A stretch of 64,000 nucleotides of DNA. It comes from Leucobacter aridicollis (GTDB lineage Bacteria > Actinomycetota > Actinomycetes > Actinomycetales > Microbacteriaceae). The position numbers were made by a program, and so were the translations under genes. The DNA lies in contig NZ_CP075339.1 of NCBI RefSeq assembly GCF_024399335.1, forward strand, positions 310,001 to 374,000, given 5' to 3'. The notes under the pieces were generated by a model. It saw nothing but the letters and a program-made list of their open reading frames with translations, was not told the DNA's origin and made no database searches. This document shows positions 43,158 through 52,354 of the stretch, piece after piece (position 1 is the first letter of the stretch; each line of letters opens with the position of its first letter).

Positions 43158-45932
43158 TTAAGCGGTTGTTTCTGGCAGCCCGTCGAGCAGGCCCATTCGG
43201 CCGGCGCGGAGAATTGCCGCATCGCGATCACGTACGCCGAGTTTCTTGTAGACGGATGCGAGGTGCTTCTTGACAGTTCCCGCTGTAATGAAGAGGCTGG
43301 CCGCAGCGTGATTCGCGTTTCGGTGCTCGCTGATCGCGGCCAGGGTGCGAAGCTCCATCTCTGTGAGTTGCTCGTATCTGTACGCACGCGACTTCTCAGG
43401 GATGGCGTCGAGCGCATCGACGATGTCGCACGCCCCCGCTTCGCGGGCAGCTACGGCAAGCTCGCGAAGTTGCTCGAACGGCACGCTCACGAGCATCGCT
43501 GGAAGAAAATACTTGTCAATGAGCGCGGCGGCCGACGCAAGCGAGTTGATCGCCTCCGTGGGACGGCCACAGCCCCACGCAGCAACGGCCGTGATCATTC
43601 GCCTGTCGACGCGTTGACGTTTCGTCGTGCCTGGGTCGCCAACGGACTGGGCGATGAGTAGCGCCTCGACGTCGTTGCCCGAGAACAGCGCGAGCCGGGC
43701 TCGTTCGAGCCTGAACACTGGTTCCTCGGAGGGAACAGCCGCGAGCAGCGCCTCGGATCTCGCAAGGTTTCCTATCGAGGAGTTCAGCATCGCTTCGAAG
43801 TTGATGACGTACTTGCACCACGCCTTCGGGATCGGCGCGCGCCCCTCAGTGTCCTCGAGCCCAGAGGCGAGGTGTGCGAGTGCGAGCTCGGTACCTCGCG
43901 AGTCGCGGATCGATGCGGCCTCTGCAATAAGGAGCAGCGGCCACGGCTCAAGCCTGTCGGCTATCGGCGCGAGCCGCTCAACGGCGACCGCGAGTTTTTC
44001 CGGGTCGCGGTTCTCCTCAGCGAGGTGGGCTCTCGCGATCTCGATTCCGACCCATGCGATCCCTGGGGCCTGCGCCTTGGTCGAAGCGACGATCTCGTCG
44101 TATTCGTGAACGAGCTCGCCTGCTCGGCGAATGTGTCCGTCAATGGTGTCGGTGAAGGCAAGTTCAGAAAGCGCAGCGAGCAACCAGTTGCCGCCGGACT
44201 CTGGGTCAGTCACCGTGCGCGTTGATGCGTGAGGGAAGCCGTGCCACGGCGTCGAGAGTTTCCGCTCGGAGCGGCGGCGCAGCCGCTTCAGGTTGCGCCG
44301 GGCGCGTCCGAAGTCGCCGACAGACAAGGCCGTCGCTGCTACCTCGCGGTAGAACACCGAAAGCGAGCCGTTGCCCGTCAACACTGCGGGGGACTCGCTG
44401 TCGGAGCCGCCCGGAATCGGGAGCGCGGGTACGTGATCGGGTGCGAGTCTTCCCTCGATGTGGTGCATGTAGGCCTCGGCGTCGTCGAGGTTGCCGAGCA
44501 CACGGTTGAGCACCATCGCCTCGCAGAGGAGCTGCAGATGGATCGGGCCGGGGGGAGTTGATGCGCCCTCGGGGAGGCGGCGCTGCAAGCCAAGCTGCCA
44601 GACGCGCAGGAGAAAATTCAGTCGCGACGGGGCGACACCCACACGCGGGTTCTCGAGAAACAAGAGCGCGGCGGTAAGCGTTGGGTGCTCGAGAAGCACC
44701 TCCTCAGAGAGCGATCGGAGCGCTCGCATTGCCCCGTCGACCTCGTCAGTGATCGTCGTGAAGTTCTGAGCAAGCGTGATTTCTGCGGCTTCGAACTCCT
44801 CTGCCGCACAGAACAATCTGAAGGCGGTGAACGGGGCTGTGCCAGCAATCTCGTGCGCGCGGCTACTGTAGAGACGCTTGCGCTCAGCAACGTCAAGCGC
44901 GCTCACTGCGTAGTCAGCGAACGGCGCCCGCACGGATCGGTGGCACCGGTACTCTGGCGCTCCTGTGCTCGTGACTTCCATTAGGAAGCCGTGCTCGGTC
45001 AGGTAGTTGAGCGTTTCGCTGACCGTAGGCTCATCGGCGCCAACGATGGAGCGGATCTGGTTGACGCTCAGAAAGTCGATCTGCGCAGCCGCAAGGATGA
45101 CCCGCCTGGCCTCCTCGCTCATGATCTCGAGCGAGGCCATCGCGAACGCGTTGAGGTTCGCGAGCGGATCGAAGCTGTGGGCCGCGGGCCCGTCCGCCCA
45201 GATACGGCCCTCGGCTGTGTCGGAGTAGAGTCCGTCGGCGCCAAGGTTCAGCGCGGCGCGGATTGCGAGCGGCCAGCCTTCTGTCCGTTCAAGCGCGGTC
45301 GTGAGGTTGGGGCTCTCCGGAACCCGCAGCGACTGTGTGAGCTCGAGCGCCTCCGCCGACGTGAGGCTCAGGTCATCGACCCCGATCAATCGAACTCGGG
45401 TTGTCGCGCTCACGAGGGGGCCGTCGAGGAGTGTCACGCCGCGCCCAATGATGATGAGCGTGAGCAGAGATGACTCTGCCGAGAGCTCAGCGAGGGCCAT
45501 ATCTGTCTCTGCCGAGGTTGCGTGGTGGAAATCGTCGATGACGAGCGTGACTGCTGTGTGCAGGCCGCGCGCAAGACGCATCACAGTCGATAGCGGATCG
45601 GCGCCCTCGCGCGCGACGTAGTCGGAGCGCGACGCGAGTGCCTCCGCGAGTTCGTCCCAGAGGGCGTGCGGTTCGCGTTTGGAAGAATGCACCCAGAACA
45701 CGGGAAGTGGCCCGTCGCTGTCGTCACCGAGCCAGTCGGCAATTGTTGCCGTCTTCCCATACCCCGTCGGTGCGTACACGAGCGTCAGCCGCTGCTTCCC
45801 CGCGGATCCAGCGGTCTCCTCAACGAGCCGTTCAAGCAGGCGGCACCGGCTCGGCAGGGCAACGCGGCCGCCATCGACGAGCGGGCGTGGCAAATGGGAA
45901 GCCGATCCTGAGGCTTCATGTGTGCGCAGCAT
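43158..45932 (-). CDS. MalT-like large LuxR family ATP-binding regulator
   Basis: A 924-residue STAND-type regulator. The NTPase domain has Walker A YAPTGYGKTAT (about 53-63) and Walker B TLVIDDFHH (about 135); the middle is helical repeat sequence with TPR-like character, and the last 65 residues form a LuxR/GerE helix-turn-helix (LTEMELRTLAAISEHRNAN ... GTVKKHLASVYKKLGVRDR). Proteins of this build, such as MalT, bind a ligand and ATP, oligomerise and activate promoters. The gene is divergent from the pilus operon across a 273-bp region with palindromes, so control of pili is the obvious hypothesis. AAAGG stands just before the ATG. Confidence 0.9.
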   Translation of the reverse strand: MLRTHEASGSASHLPRPLVDGGRVALPSRCRLLERLVEETAGSAGKQRLTLVYAPTGYGKTATIADWLGDDSDGPLPVFWVHSSKREPHALWDELAEALASRSDYVAREGADPLSTVMRLARGLHTAVTLVIDDFHHATSAETDMALAELSAESSLLTLIIIGRGVTLLDGPLVSATTRVRLIGVDDLSLTSAEALELTQSLRVPESPNLTTALERTEGWPLAIRAALNLGADGLYSDTAEGRIWADGPAAHSFDPLANLNAFAMASLEIMSEEARRVILAAAQIDFLSVNQIRSIVGADEPTVSETLNYLTEHGFLMEVTSTGAPEYRCHRSVRAPFADYAVSALDVAERKRLYSSRAHEIAGTAPFTAFRLFCAAEEFEAAEITLAQNFTTITDEVDGAMRALRSLSEEVLLEHPTLTAALLFLENPRVGVAPSRLNFLLRVWQLGLQRRLPEGASTPPGPIHLQLLCEAMVLNRVLGNLDDAEAYMHHIEGRLAPDHVPALPIPGGSDSESPAVLTGNGSLSVFYREVAATALSVGDFGRARRNLKRLRRRSERKLSTPWHGFPHASTRTVTDPESGGNWLLAALSELAFTDTIDGHIRRAGELVHEYDEIVASTKAQAPGIAWVGIEIARAHLAEENRDPEKLAVAVERLAPIADRLEPWPLLLIAEAASIRDSRGTELALAHLASGLEDTEGRAPIPKAWCKYVINFEAMLNSSIGNLARSEALLAAVPSEEPVFRLERARLALFSGNDVEALLIAQSVGDPGTTKRQRVDRRMITAVAAWGCGRPTEAINSLASAAALIDKYFLPAMLVSVPFEQLRELAVAAREAGACDIVDALDAIPEKSRAYRYEQLTEMELRTLAAISEHRNANHAAASLFITAGTVKKHLASVYKKLGVRDRDAAILRAGRMGLLDGLPETTA

Positions 45933-46205
45933 AGAGCCTTTCTCAGTGGGTTACCGGCCAGGGGTAATGAAGGGGGTAGGTCTCTCAGTAAGGGTGAAGA
46001 TCAGGGGGAAGGTGCCATCAATGCTAGTGCGCACAGTCCTAGACCACCCTATGCTGAACCTCGGTGCCACGGAACTGTTTTTTTGTACCAAATTTGTTCT
46101 GGCTTTGAGCGCCGATATGACGTCGCCGCTGAGGAATGATCCTCGCGGTGACTATCTCTCACCAACGTTGGTCTTGGGGAAGACCACGAGGGTGGCGTCG
46201 CACAC
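45933..46205. promoter_or_regulatory. Divergent control region of the LuxR regulator and pilus operon
   Basis: 273 bp without a gene. It holds several dyads: GAGGA-atga-TCCTC near 46130, a perfect 12-bp palindrome ACCAACGTTGGT at 46161-46172, and GGTCTT-gggg-AAGACC at 46171-46186 overlapping it, plus an A/T-rich stretch with a run of seven T near 46078. No clear -35/-10 pair was identified. These are candidate binding sites for the MalT-like protein. Confidence 0.45.
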
Positions 46206-49200
46206 ATGTGCGCGCATAGTAATTGGGGGAACAAAAGGTTGGGGAAGCCTCGCAATAGGGGGATTGCGACGGGCGCGCTCATATTGAGCGCGCTCGTCGG
46301 AATCATCATGCCGCTCGCAGACACAGGGATCGCTTCGGCGCAGGCCGTTGAGCGCACCCTGGCGACGCCGGAAACCGACGCTGCACAGCAGCCAGATCAC
46401 TCTCAGGAGGAGACCTCGGCGGGTGCGCCGGAGGAAACCCCCGCACAGCCCGAGGGCGAGGCAACGACGCCGGTGCCCGAAGCAGAAGTGACCGCGCCCA
46501 AACCGGAGCAGCCTGCAAAACCCGCGACACCGGCGAAGCCGAAGTCGGCACGGGCGGCTGTTGCCTCGAACGCCCTGAGCTGCGTCGCTGGCAACATCTA
46601 CTCGGTGTCGTCGAACGGGCAATTGCAGCAGATCGTCGTCTCGGGAGCGACAGGCACGGTGACAAATGAGGGGACCCGGGCGTCTTCTGTCTCAAGCTTC
46701 AACGGACTCGGTATCGGTGACCAAGGTCGAGCCGTCTACGCGTACGAGCGCTCGTCGTCGAGCAACAACACCGTCTACAGATATGACATTGACACGAAGA
46801 CATGGCGTACCGCCTACGCGCGCGGATTCTCTGCGTCTGCGGCGAATGTGACGAGCCTCGTCGGCGGCGCGGTTGACCCCCAGGGCAGGTACTGGGCCGG
46901 TGGATTTAACTCTGACGGCAACTTTCAGCTCTGGGCGACCAATGCCGCGGGTACCGCGATGGAGCAGCGCGGCGCTGTCGATCTCTTGAACCGTGGCTGG
47001 AACACGTCCAACGGTAACGGTGATATGGCCTTCGATACGCTCGGAAACCTGTACGTGGTGCGCGGAAACAACAGTTCAACCGCACTTGACGTGTTCCGCG
47101 TCGACGCGGCGAACCTCGCGAGCAGCTCGGGTACTCGCGCTGTCCGCGTGACGGCCAAGGAGAACACGAGCAGCAGTCCGTTCGCCGGTGTCAACGGCAT
47201 CGCGTACGATGCGCAGGGCAAGCTCTACGTGGGTGGCTCCTCAGGTGGCTCGAGCTCAATTGGGTACATGGACCTGCCGTTGGCCGCCAACGCTAAGCCT
47301 CAATCGGTCCGCTTGACGGGCACCCTGAGCACAACCGACCTTGCGACATGCAGCTTCCCGCCCACAGTGAAGATCCAGAAGGACCTTCCCGACGGCCGTG
47401 CATTCGCGAACGACCAGTTCAAGCTGCAGCTGAAGTCTGGCAACACCGTGCTTGGCGAGGCGACAACAACTGGCAACGACTCGGGCATTCAGGACGAGAA
47501 GGTTGGCCCGGTGCCAGTCGCGATCGGGGCGTCGATGTCGTTCACCGAGGTCGCGGGCAACTCGTCCACCGACCTAAAGAACTACGTCACGAGCTGGGAG
47601 TGCCTGCTTGATGGCAGGGTGCTCTGGAGCGACAAGAGCCTCGGAACGAGCTTCACAATGCCTGCCGAAGCGGCGGGCAAGGAGATCCTCTGCACGATCA
47701 AGAACTCCCTCATGGACGTGTCTAAGACAGCCATCGGGGCGGACGGTAAAGACCTGCCTTCCGGGACACCCGTCGACGAGAACGGCGTTGTCGGATACAA
47801 GCTCACTTTTGATAATCGTGCTGGCACGAACCCCGCCGTGGTGAACTACCGCGACTACCTCGCAGACGTGCTTGATGACGCGACGTTCTACAACCCGACG
47901 TCTCAGCAGCGTACGACAAGCCCCGTGATCACGCTCAGTGGGACAGGGCTCACGCATGCGTGGTCAGCTGCAGACAAGTGGCTCACAATTGGCGGCACGG
48001 TGCCGGCGAAGCAGATGCTCACCCTGACGATGTACGTGAAAGTCAAGGAGAACGCTGACGCGACCGCCGAGCGCCAGGCTGCGACCTCACCGCAAGGATT
48101 CTTCCTGCGCAACAAGCTCGCGCGCGGAACTGACCCGAAGCCGCCTACGGACTGCGTGCCTGGCCTGTGCGTCGAGAACCCGATTAATGCGTGGACTGTC
48201 GCGAAGAGCTCGTTGCCTGCGAGCGGTGCCCGCCTGCACAAGGGCGGCAACGCGCACTACAAGATCACTGCGACGAAGCTCACCGGCACGACGACACTGA
48301 ATGATCTCGTGCTGACTGATGATGTCACGCACGTCTTCAAGACTGCTGGCTGGGCTCCAGATGCCGCAGTTCCGAGCGGCGCGAAGAAGCACGGCGTCTA
48401 CCTCTTCAACGCTGACGGCCGCACGATCGGTCTCAACGGTCAGCCGAATACCTCGAGCGCTGATACCTACGCGCCCGTGCAAGATGTTGCCGCCCCCAAG
48501 CAGGTCGACGGGCGTTGGATCGTCACTTCTGGCCCCGCGCTGAAGGTGCCGGCTCAGGCAGTGAGCGCCGAGATGTGGTTCGCCGTGCAGGCTGCCGAGA
48601 GCCCCGCCGGGATCCCTGACCCCAAAATTTGGCAGGGTGCCGGCAACGCGCCGACGACTGGCTGGACCTTCGTGAACTACGCGACGGGTATTGCGAAGGG
48701 TTCGCAGGGCAATGTCTTCGCGCCGAACGTCTGCGTCACCGGCAAGAACGTGCCGGACACCGCACTCGACCCGAAGTCGACGACCCCGGCCGACGCGCAG
48801 TTCCCCGCACAGTGCCAGGTGCGGCACGAGCTGAGCCAGAACTACTTCACGATTCGTAAGGACGCGGGCGGCGCCGGACTTGAGCGCTACGCCGACGACG
48901 TGATTCCGGGAACCACTGAGAAGTGGGATCCAGACTCGACTGGGCTGTGGAACATGGTTGGCCACAAGTTTGAGGTTCGTAACGACGTCGCCGGGAAGCC
49001 AAGTGCGTACCCAGCTGTTGAGCTCTGCCGCACCGACTACGCGGCAGACGGCTGGAACGGCGCGTGGGTGTCGAGCACTCGCGCAGCGGATGCGGGCGCG
49101 TGGGACTTCGGGCAGAACTCGAAGACGCTGCAGAAGCTCATCGACTGGAACACGATGAACCCTGACAACCAGAAGCCGTTGTGCGGCACGATCTACCCGA

Positions 49201-49730
49201 TCGCCGACGGAGGTCAGGCTGGTCGCTGGCGCTCGGAGAACCTCTCGGCCGGCAACTTCTGGCTTGTCGAGACGCAGGCACCAAACCAGCAGCGCAGCAC
49301 TGACGGCAAGCATGTGCGCGACGTCACTGGCGTGCAGCGGCTCTCCCAGCCGATGCAGTTCACGATCTGGCCCGAGGCAGATGGGCCGGCGAACGGCCAA
49401 TCGATGCAGGGCCGCGGGCAGCTCGACGTGTCGAACGGCAAGGGAGGCGTGCTTGACCGGTGTAATCCAGGCGAGACAAACCCGGAGACCGGCGAGATCA
49501 CGAAGGGTGGCACGGTCGCGGAGCGGCCCACCGCGTGTGTGAACCCCACCGGGTACCTCATGCTCGTGAAGGATCCGGCCCCGGTCCCGCTCCCGATGAC
49601 AGGCGGCCAGTGGCTTCCGATCGTCCTCGGCGGTGGCGTCGCGGCGCTCATCGCGGCACTGGCTGGAGCGGTGTGGTGGCGCAGACGTGCCGACCGTGAA
49701 CCAGCGCGGGCCGGTCGCCACGCGGCATGA
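46206..49730 (+). CDS. LPXTG-anchored pilus tip adhesin-like protein
   Basis: About 1174 residues, secreted and sortase-processed. A signal peptide (GIATGALILSALVGIIMPLA ... ASAQA, about 19-46) is followed by a Pro/Glu/Ala-rich linker (50-105), a repetitive beta domain with propeller-like YAYERSSSSNNTVYRYD and GGAVDPQGRYWAGG units (115-375), pilin-type Ig/isopeptide domains, a late region with FWLVETQAPNQ (an E-box-like motif) and the sorting signal LPMTG (1129-1133), hydrophobic helix and RRR tail. ATG 46206 is used, but its first codons (AGT, AAT) are atypical and TTG 46239 after GGGGGAAC is a real alternative. First gene of the pilus operon; size and layout suit a tip adhesin. Confidence 0.85.
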   Translation: MCAHSNWGNKRLGKPRNRGIATGALILSALVGIIMPLADTGIASAQAVERTLATPETDAAQQPDHSQEETSAGAPEETPAQPEGEATTPVPEAEVTAPKPEQPAKPATPAKPKSARAAVASNALSCVAGNIYSVSSNGQLQQIVVSGATGTVTNEGTRASSVSSFNGLGIGDQGRAVYAYERSSSSNNTVYRYDIDTKTWRTAYARGFSASAANVTSLVGGAVDPQGRYWAGGFNSDGNFQLWATNAAGTAMEQRGAVDLLNRGWNTSNGNGDMAFDTLGNLYVVRGNNSSTALDVFRVDAANLASSSGTRAVRVTAKENTSSSPFAGVNGIAYDAQGKLYVGGSSGGSSSIGYMDLPLAANAKPQSVRLTGTLSTTDLATCSFPPTVKIQKDLPDGRAFANDQFKLQLKSGNTVLGEATTTGNDSGIQDEKVGPVPVAIGASMSFTEVAGNSSTDLKNYVTSWECLLDGRVLWSDKSLGTSFTMPAEAAGKEILCTIKNSLMDVSKTAIGADGKDLPSGTPVDENGVVGYKLTFDNRAGTNPAVVNYRDYLADVLDDATFYNPTSQQRTTSPVITLSGTGLTHAWSAADKWLTIGGTVPAKQMLTLTMYVKVKENADATAERQAATSPQGFFLRNKLARGTDPKPPTDCVPGLCVENPINAWTVAKSSLPASGARLHKGGNAHYKITATKLTGTTTLNDLVLTDDVTHVFKTAGWAPDAAVPSGAKKHGVYLFNADGRTIGLNGQPNTSSADTYAPVQDVAAPKQVDGRWIVTSGPALKVPAQAVSAEMWFAVQAAESPAGIPDPKIWQGAGNAPTTGWTFVNYATGIAKGSQGNVFAPNVCVTGKNVPDTALDPKSTTPADAQFPAQCQVRHELSQNYFTIRKDAGGAGLERYADDVIPGTTEKWDPDSTGLWNMVGHKFEVRNDVAGKPSAYPAVELCRTDYAADGWNGAWVSSTRAADAGAWDFGQNSKTLQKLIDWNTMNPDNQKPLCGTIYPIADGGQAGRWRSENLSAGNFWLVETQAPNQQRSTDGKHVRDVTGVQRLSQPMQFTIWPEADGPANGQSMQGRGQLDVSNGKGGVLDRCNPGETNPETGEITKGGTVAERPTACVNPTGYLMLVKDPAPVPLPMTGGQWLPIVLGGGVAALIAALAGAVWWRRRADREPARAGRHAA

Positions 49731-49831
49731 GTCAGGCCGAGCGAGACGCTCACTCTAGACACTCCGAACTCGGGGGCGGAGTAATCACCCCCAAGACCAA
49801 CACACACCATCGTTTTCAAGAAGGGGAAACA

Positions 49832-51355
49832 ATGTTGAATTCAAGAAAGCGCGGCTTTCTCGCGAGCGCAGGTGCGCTCGCGACCGCCGTGGCACTCGCA
49901 TTCGGCGGTGCCACAGCTGCTCAGGCGGCACCGGTAGACACGATGCCCGACTCGTCCGGTCTCGTCATCACCAAGCTCGAGCAGCCCGCCGAGAATGGCG
50001 CTGCGGCAACTGGCCTCGAGCAGACCGGCCTGACCGCTCAGGCAATCCAGGGAGTCACGTTCGAGGCGTACAAGGTCCCGCTGGCGAAGAACCCGATGAC
50101 GAACGAGGGCCAGCAGGAGATCGCTGACACGACCCTCGCCGCTGCGAAGGCTGCAGTTGCATCGAAGGCAGCAGACCGCACCGGCGTCACCGACGCAGCC
50201 GGCGTTGTCCGCTGGGAGGGTGCGCAGGCGCTCGAAGCTGGTCTCTGGCTCGTCCGTGAGACCAACACGCCGGCTGGCGTCGTCGCTGCGGGTGACTTCC
50301 TCGTCGCCGCACCGCTCACCCACCCGACCGACCTCAACAAGTGGCTCGACACGATCTACGTGTACCCGAAGAACCACACTGTGCTCGGCCAGAAGACGGT
50401 CGAGAATGCTTCGGACCTGAAGGTCGGCGACACCGTCACCTGGACGATCACTGTCGACAACCCGAGCCCGCGCGACAACTCGACCGGCAACTACATTGCG
50501 ACTGACAAGCTGCAGATTGTCGACGTGCTCGACGACGCGTTCCTGAAGACCGCCGCTGACGGTTCGGGTGTCAAGGTCACCGCGCCTGCGGGTCTCGTGT
50601 TCGGCGAGGACTACACCGTAAAGGTTGCAGCCGCAGGCGGCAAGAGCACCGTCACAATCGATTTCACCGCCAAGGGCCTCGACAAGGTCGCTGCGACGAA
50701 GACCGCAGACGTCGTGCTCACGCTCGACACCGTCGTCACGCAGCCTGGCGAGATCGAGAACGTCGCGCACTTCTACTCGTCGAAGTCGCAGACCGAGCCG
50801 AAGGAAATCCCCGGCACCGAGGTCAAGTACGGCAACTACGCGCTCATCAAGAAGAGCGAGGGCGCCCCTGAGGGCAAGACCGCGAACCTTGCTGGCGCTG
50901 AGTTCATGGTGTTCGCATCTGCGAAGGACGCACGCGCTGCAGTGAACGGTGACGCAGACGCGCTCGCGAAGGCGCTCAAGCCTGCTGCAGGCTCGCACAA
51001 GGACGGCGTGTGGACGACAGACGCTGAGGGTCGCGTCGACATCACCGGTCTCCGCTACAGCAACTTCGCTGACGGCAAGGAGATCGCGAAGGGCCAGCCC
51101 GGTTACCAGTCGTACTGGCTCGTTGAGACCAAGGCGCTGAAGGATCACCAGCTGCTTGCCGAGCCCATCGAGTTCACTGTCACGAAGGAGTCTGCAACTC
51201 AGACGACTCAGACGATTGTGAACCAGTACGACCGCGGTGGCTTCGTGCTTCCCCTCACCGGTGGCACCGGCACGATCATGCTTACTGTTGCCGGCATCGC
51301 GCTGCTCGCTGTTGTGCTCATCGTCGCACGCCGTCGTCAGAACGCCGCGGAGTAA
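49832..51355 (+). CDS. SpaH/FimA-type major pilin
   Basis: A 507-residue pilin. Signal peptide 1-32 ending AQA; an N-terminal domain with GLWLVRETNTPAG and the pilin motif VYPKN with Lys180, the residue joined by sortase C to the next subunit; middle and C-terminal prealbumin-like domains likely to form isopeptide bonds; E-box YWLVETKAL near 430; sorting signal LPLTG at 473-477, hydrophobic helix and RRRQ tail. AAGGGG precedes ATG 49832, 101 bp after the adhesin. High-quality codon use fits an abundant protein. It is followed by its sortase. Confidence 0.92.
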   Translation: MLNSRKRGFLASAGALATAVALAFGGATAAQAAPVDTMPDSSGLVITKLEQPAENGAAATGLEQTGLTAQAIQGVTFEAYKVPLAKNPMTNEGQQEIADTTLAAAKAAVASKAADRTGVTDAAGVVRWEGAQALEAGLWLVRETNTPAGVVAAGDFLVAAPLTHPTDLNKWLDTIYVYPKNHTVLGQKTVENASDLKVGDTVTWTITVDNPSPRDNSTGNYIATDKLQIVDVLDDAFLKTAADGSGVKVTAPAGLVFGEDYTVKVAAAGGKSTVTIDFTAKGLDKVAATKTADVVLTLDTVVTQPGEIENVAHFYSSKSQTEPKEIPGTEVKYGNYALIKKSEGAPEGKTANLAGAEFMVFASAKDARAAVNGDADALAKALKPAAGSHKDGVWTTDAEGRVDITGLRYSNFADGKEIAKGQPGYQSYWLVETKALKDHQLLAEPIEFTVTKESATQTTQTIVNQYDRGGFVLPLTGGTGTIMLTVAGIALLAVVLIVARRRQNAAE

Positions 51356-51406
51356 CCCCTTCCCTCCGACAGGAAGACGATAGGTAGATGGGAAAGGAGG
51401 TGTTCG

Positions 51407-52354
51407 ATGGCTCACGCGCTCATGCTTGATACACCGGGCACCTCCCGACCCTCCAAGCGGCGAAAGCTTGGTGTGCCTGTCGTACTGCAGGTCGTCGCGA
51501 TGATCGGGATTGGCGCGCTTGTGTATCCGGCCGCTGCCGACTGGTTCGCGACGCTCTCGCACAACTCTGAACGATCAGGCTACGTTCGCACTGTCGAGGG
51601 ATTGAGCGAGGCGCAGCTTGCCGAGGGGCTCAGCGCGGCTCGCGATTACAACGCGAACCTGCCCGCAGGGGCACTCATCGATCCGTACTCGGCTACGGGA
51701 GACCCTGTGGCCGCTGCCGCCGATCAGGCCTCCTACAGCGCGTACGAGGATGTGCTTCGGGCGAGCGACAACGGTGTGATCGGCGAGGTCGTGTACCCGC
51801 GCCTCGGCATTGGCTTACCGTTGTTCCACGGCACTGGCGATGACGCGATTTCACGCGGGGTTGGGCATCTGTACGGCTCCTCGCTGCCTGTTGGCGGCGA
51901 GTCGACGCACTCAGTGCTCACCTCGCACTCTGGGCTCGTGCACGCCTCCCTGTTTACGAAGTTGCCGCAGGCGAAAGTCGGCGACCTCTTCGAGGTCCGC
52001 GTGCTTGGAGAAACCCGGTACTACGAGGTCGACGGGCTTGAAACTGTCGAACCTTTTGTCACTGACTCACTCAACGTCGTCGACGGCGAGGATCGGGTCA
52101 CGCTCTTTACTTGCACTCCAATCGGAGTGAACAGTCACCGCTTCTTGGTGCACGGAGTCCGCGTCCCAGCGCCACCAGGCGCGGGGGACACCGACCTTGC
52201 GGGTGATGGGCTCAGCGCAGGCTTTCCCTGGTGGGCTGCCGCGTTTGTTGGCGGATCGGGCGTCGTCGCCTACCTGCTGTTCGCCCCCCGCCGAACCAAG
52301 AAGCGTGCGGGCGCTACGATCAACATCGATACTGACGAGAAGAGGAAGTCATGA
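51407..52354 (+). CDS. Class C sortase (first)
   Basis: A 315-residue pilus-polymerising sortase. An N-terminal helix (22-42) and a C-terminal helix (about 278-297) hold it in the membrane. Catalytic residues are His174 (LTSHSGL), Cys236 (TLFTCTPIG) and Arg245 (VNSHRF); the class C lid motif is DPY at 92-94. AAAGGAGG lies seven bases before ATG 51407. It follows the major pilin by 51 bp and overlaps the second pilin gene by four bases (ATGA), so its translation is tied to that pilin. Confidence 0.94.
   Translation: MAHALMLDTPGTSRPSKRRKLGVPVVLQVVAMIGIGALVYPAAADWFATLSHNSERSGYVRTVEGLSEAQLAEGLSAARDYNANLPAGALIDPYSATGDPVAAAADQASYSAYEDVLRASDNGVIGEVVYPRLGIGLPLFHGTGDDAISRGVGHLYGSSLPVGGESTHSVLTSHSGLVHASLFTKLPQAKVGDLFEVRVLGETRYYEVDGLETVEPFVTDSLNVVDGEDRVTLFTCTPIGVNSHRFLVHGVRVPAPPGAGDTDLAGDGLSAGFPWWAAAFVGGSGVVAYLLFAPRRTKKRAGATINIDTDEKRKS

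Noticed and set aside
48087..51562. Long open frames on the minus strand opposite the adhesin and major pilin (over 540 codons each)
   Set aside because: High GC content leaves antisense frames open; their translations are arginine/valine-rich without domains, whereas the plus strand encodes complete signal peptides and sorting motifs.
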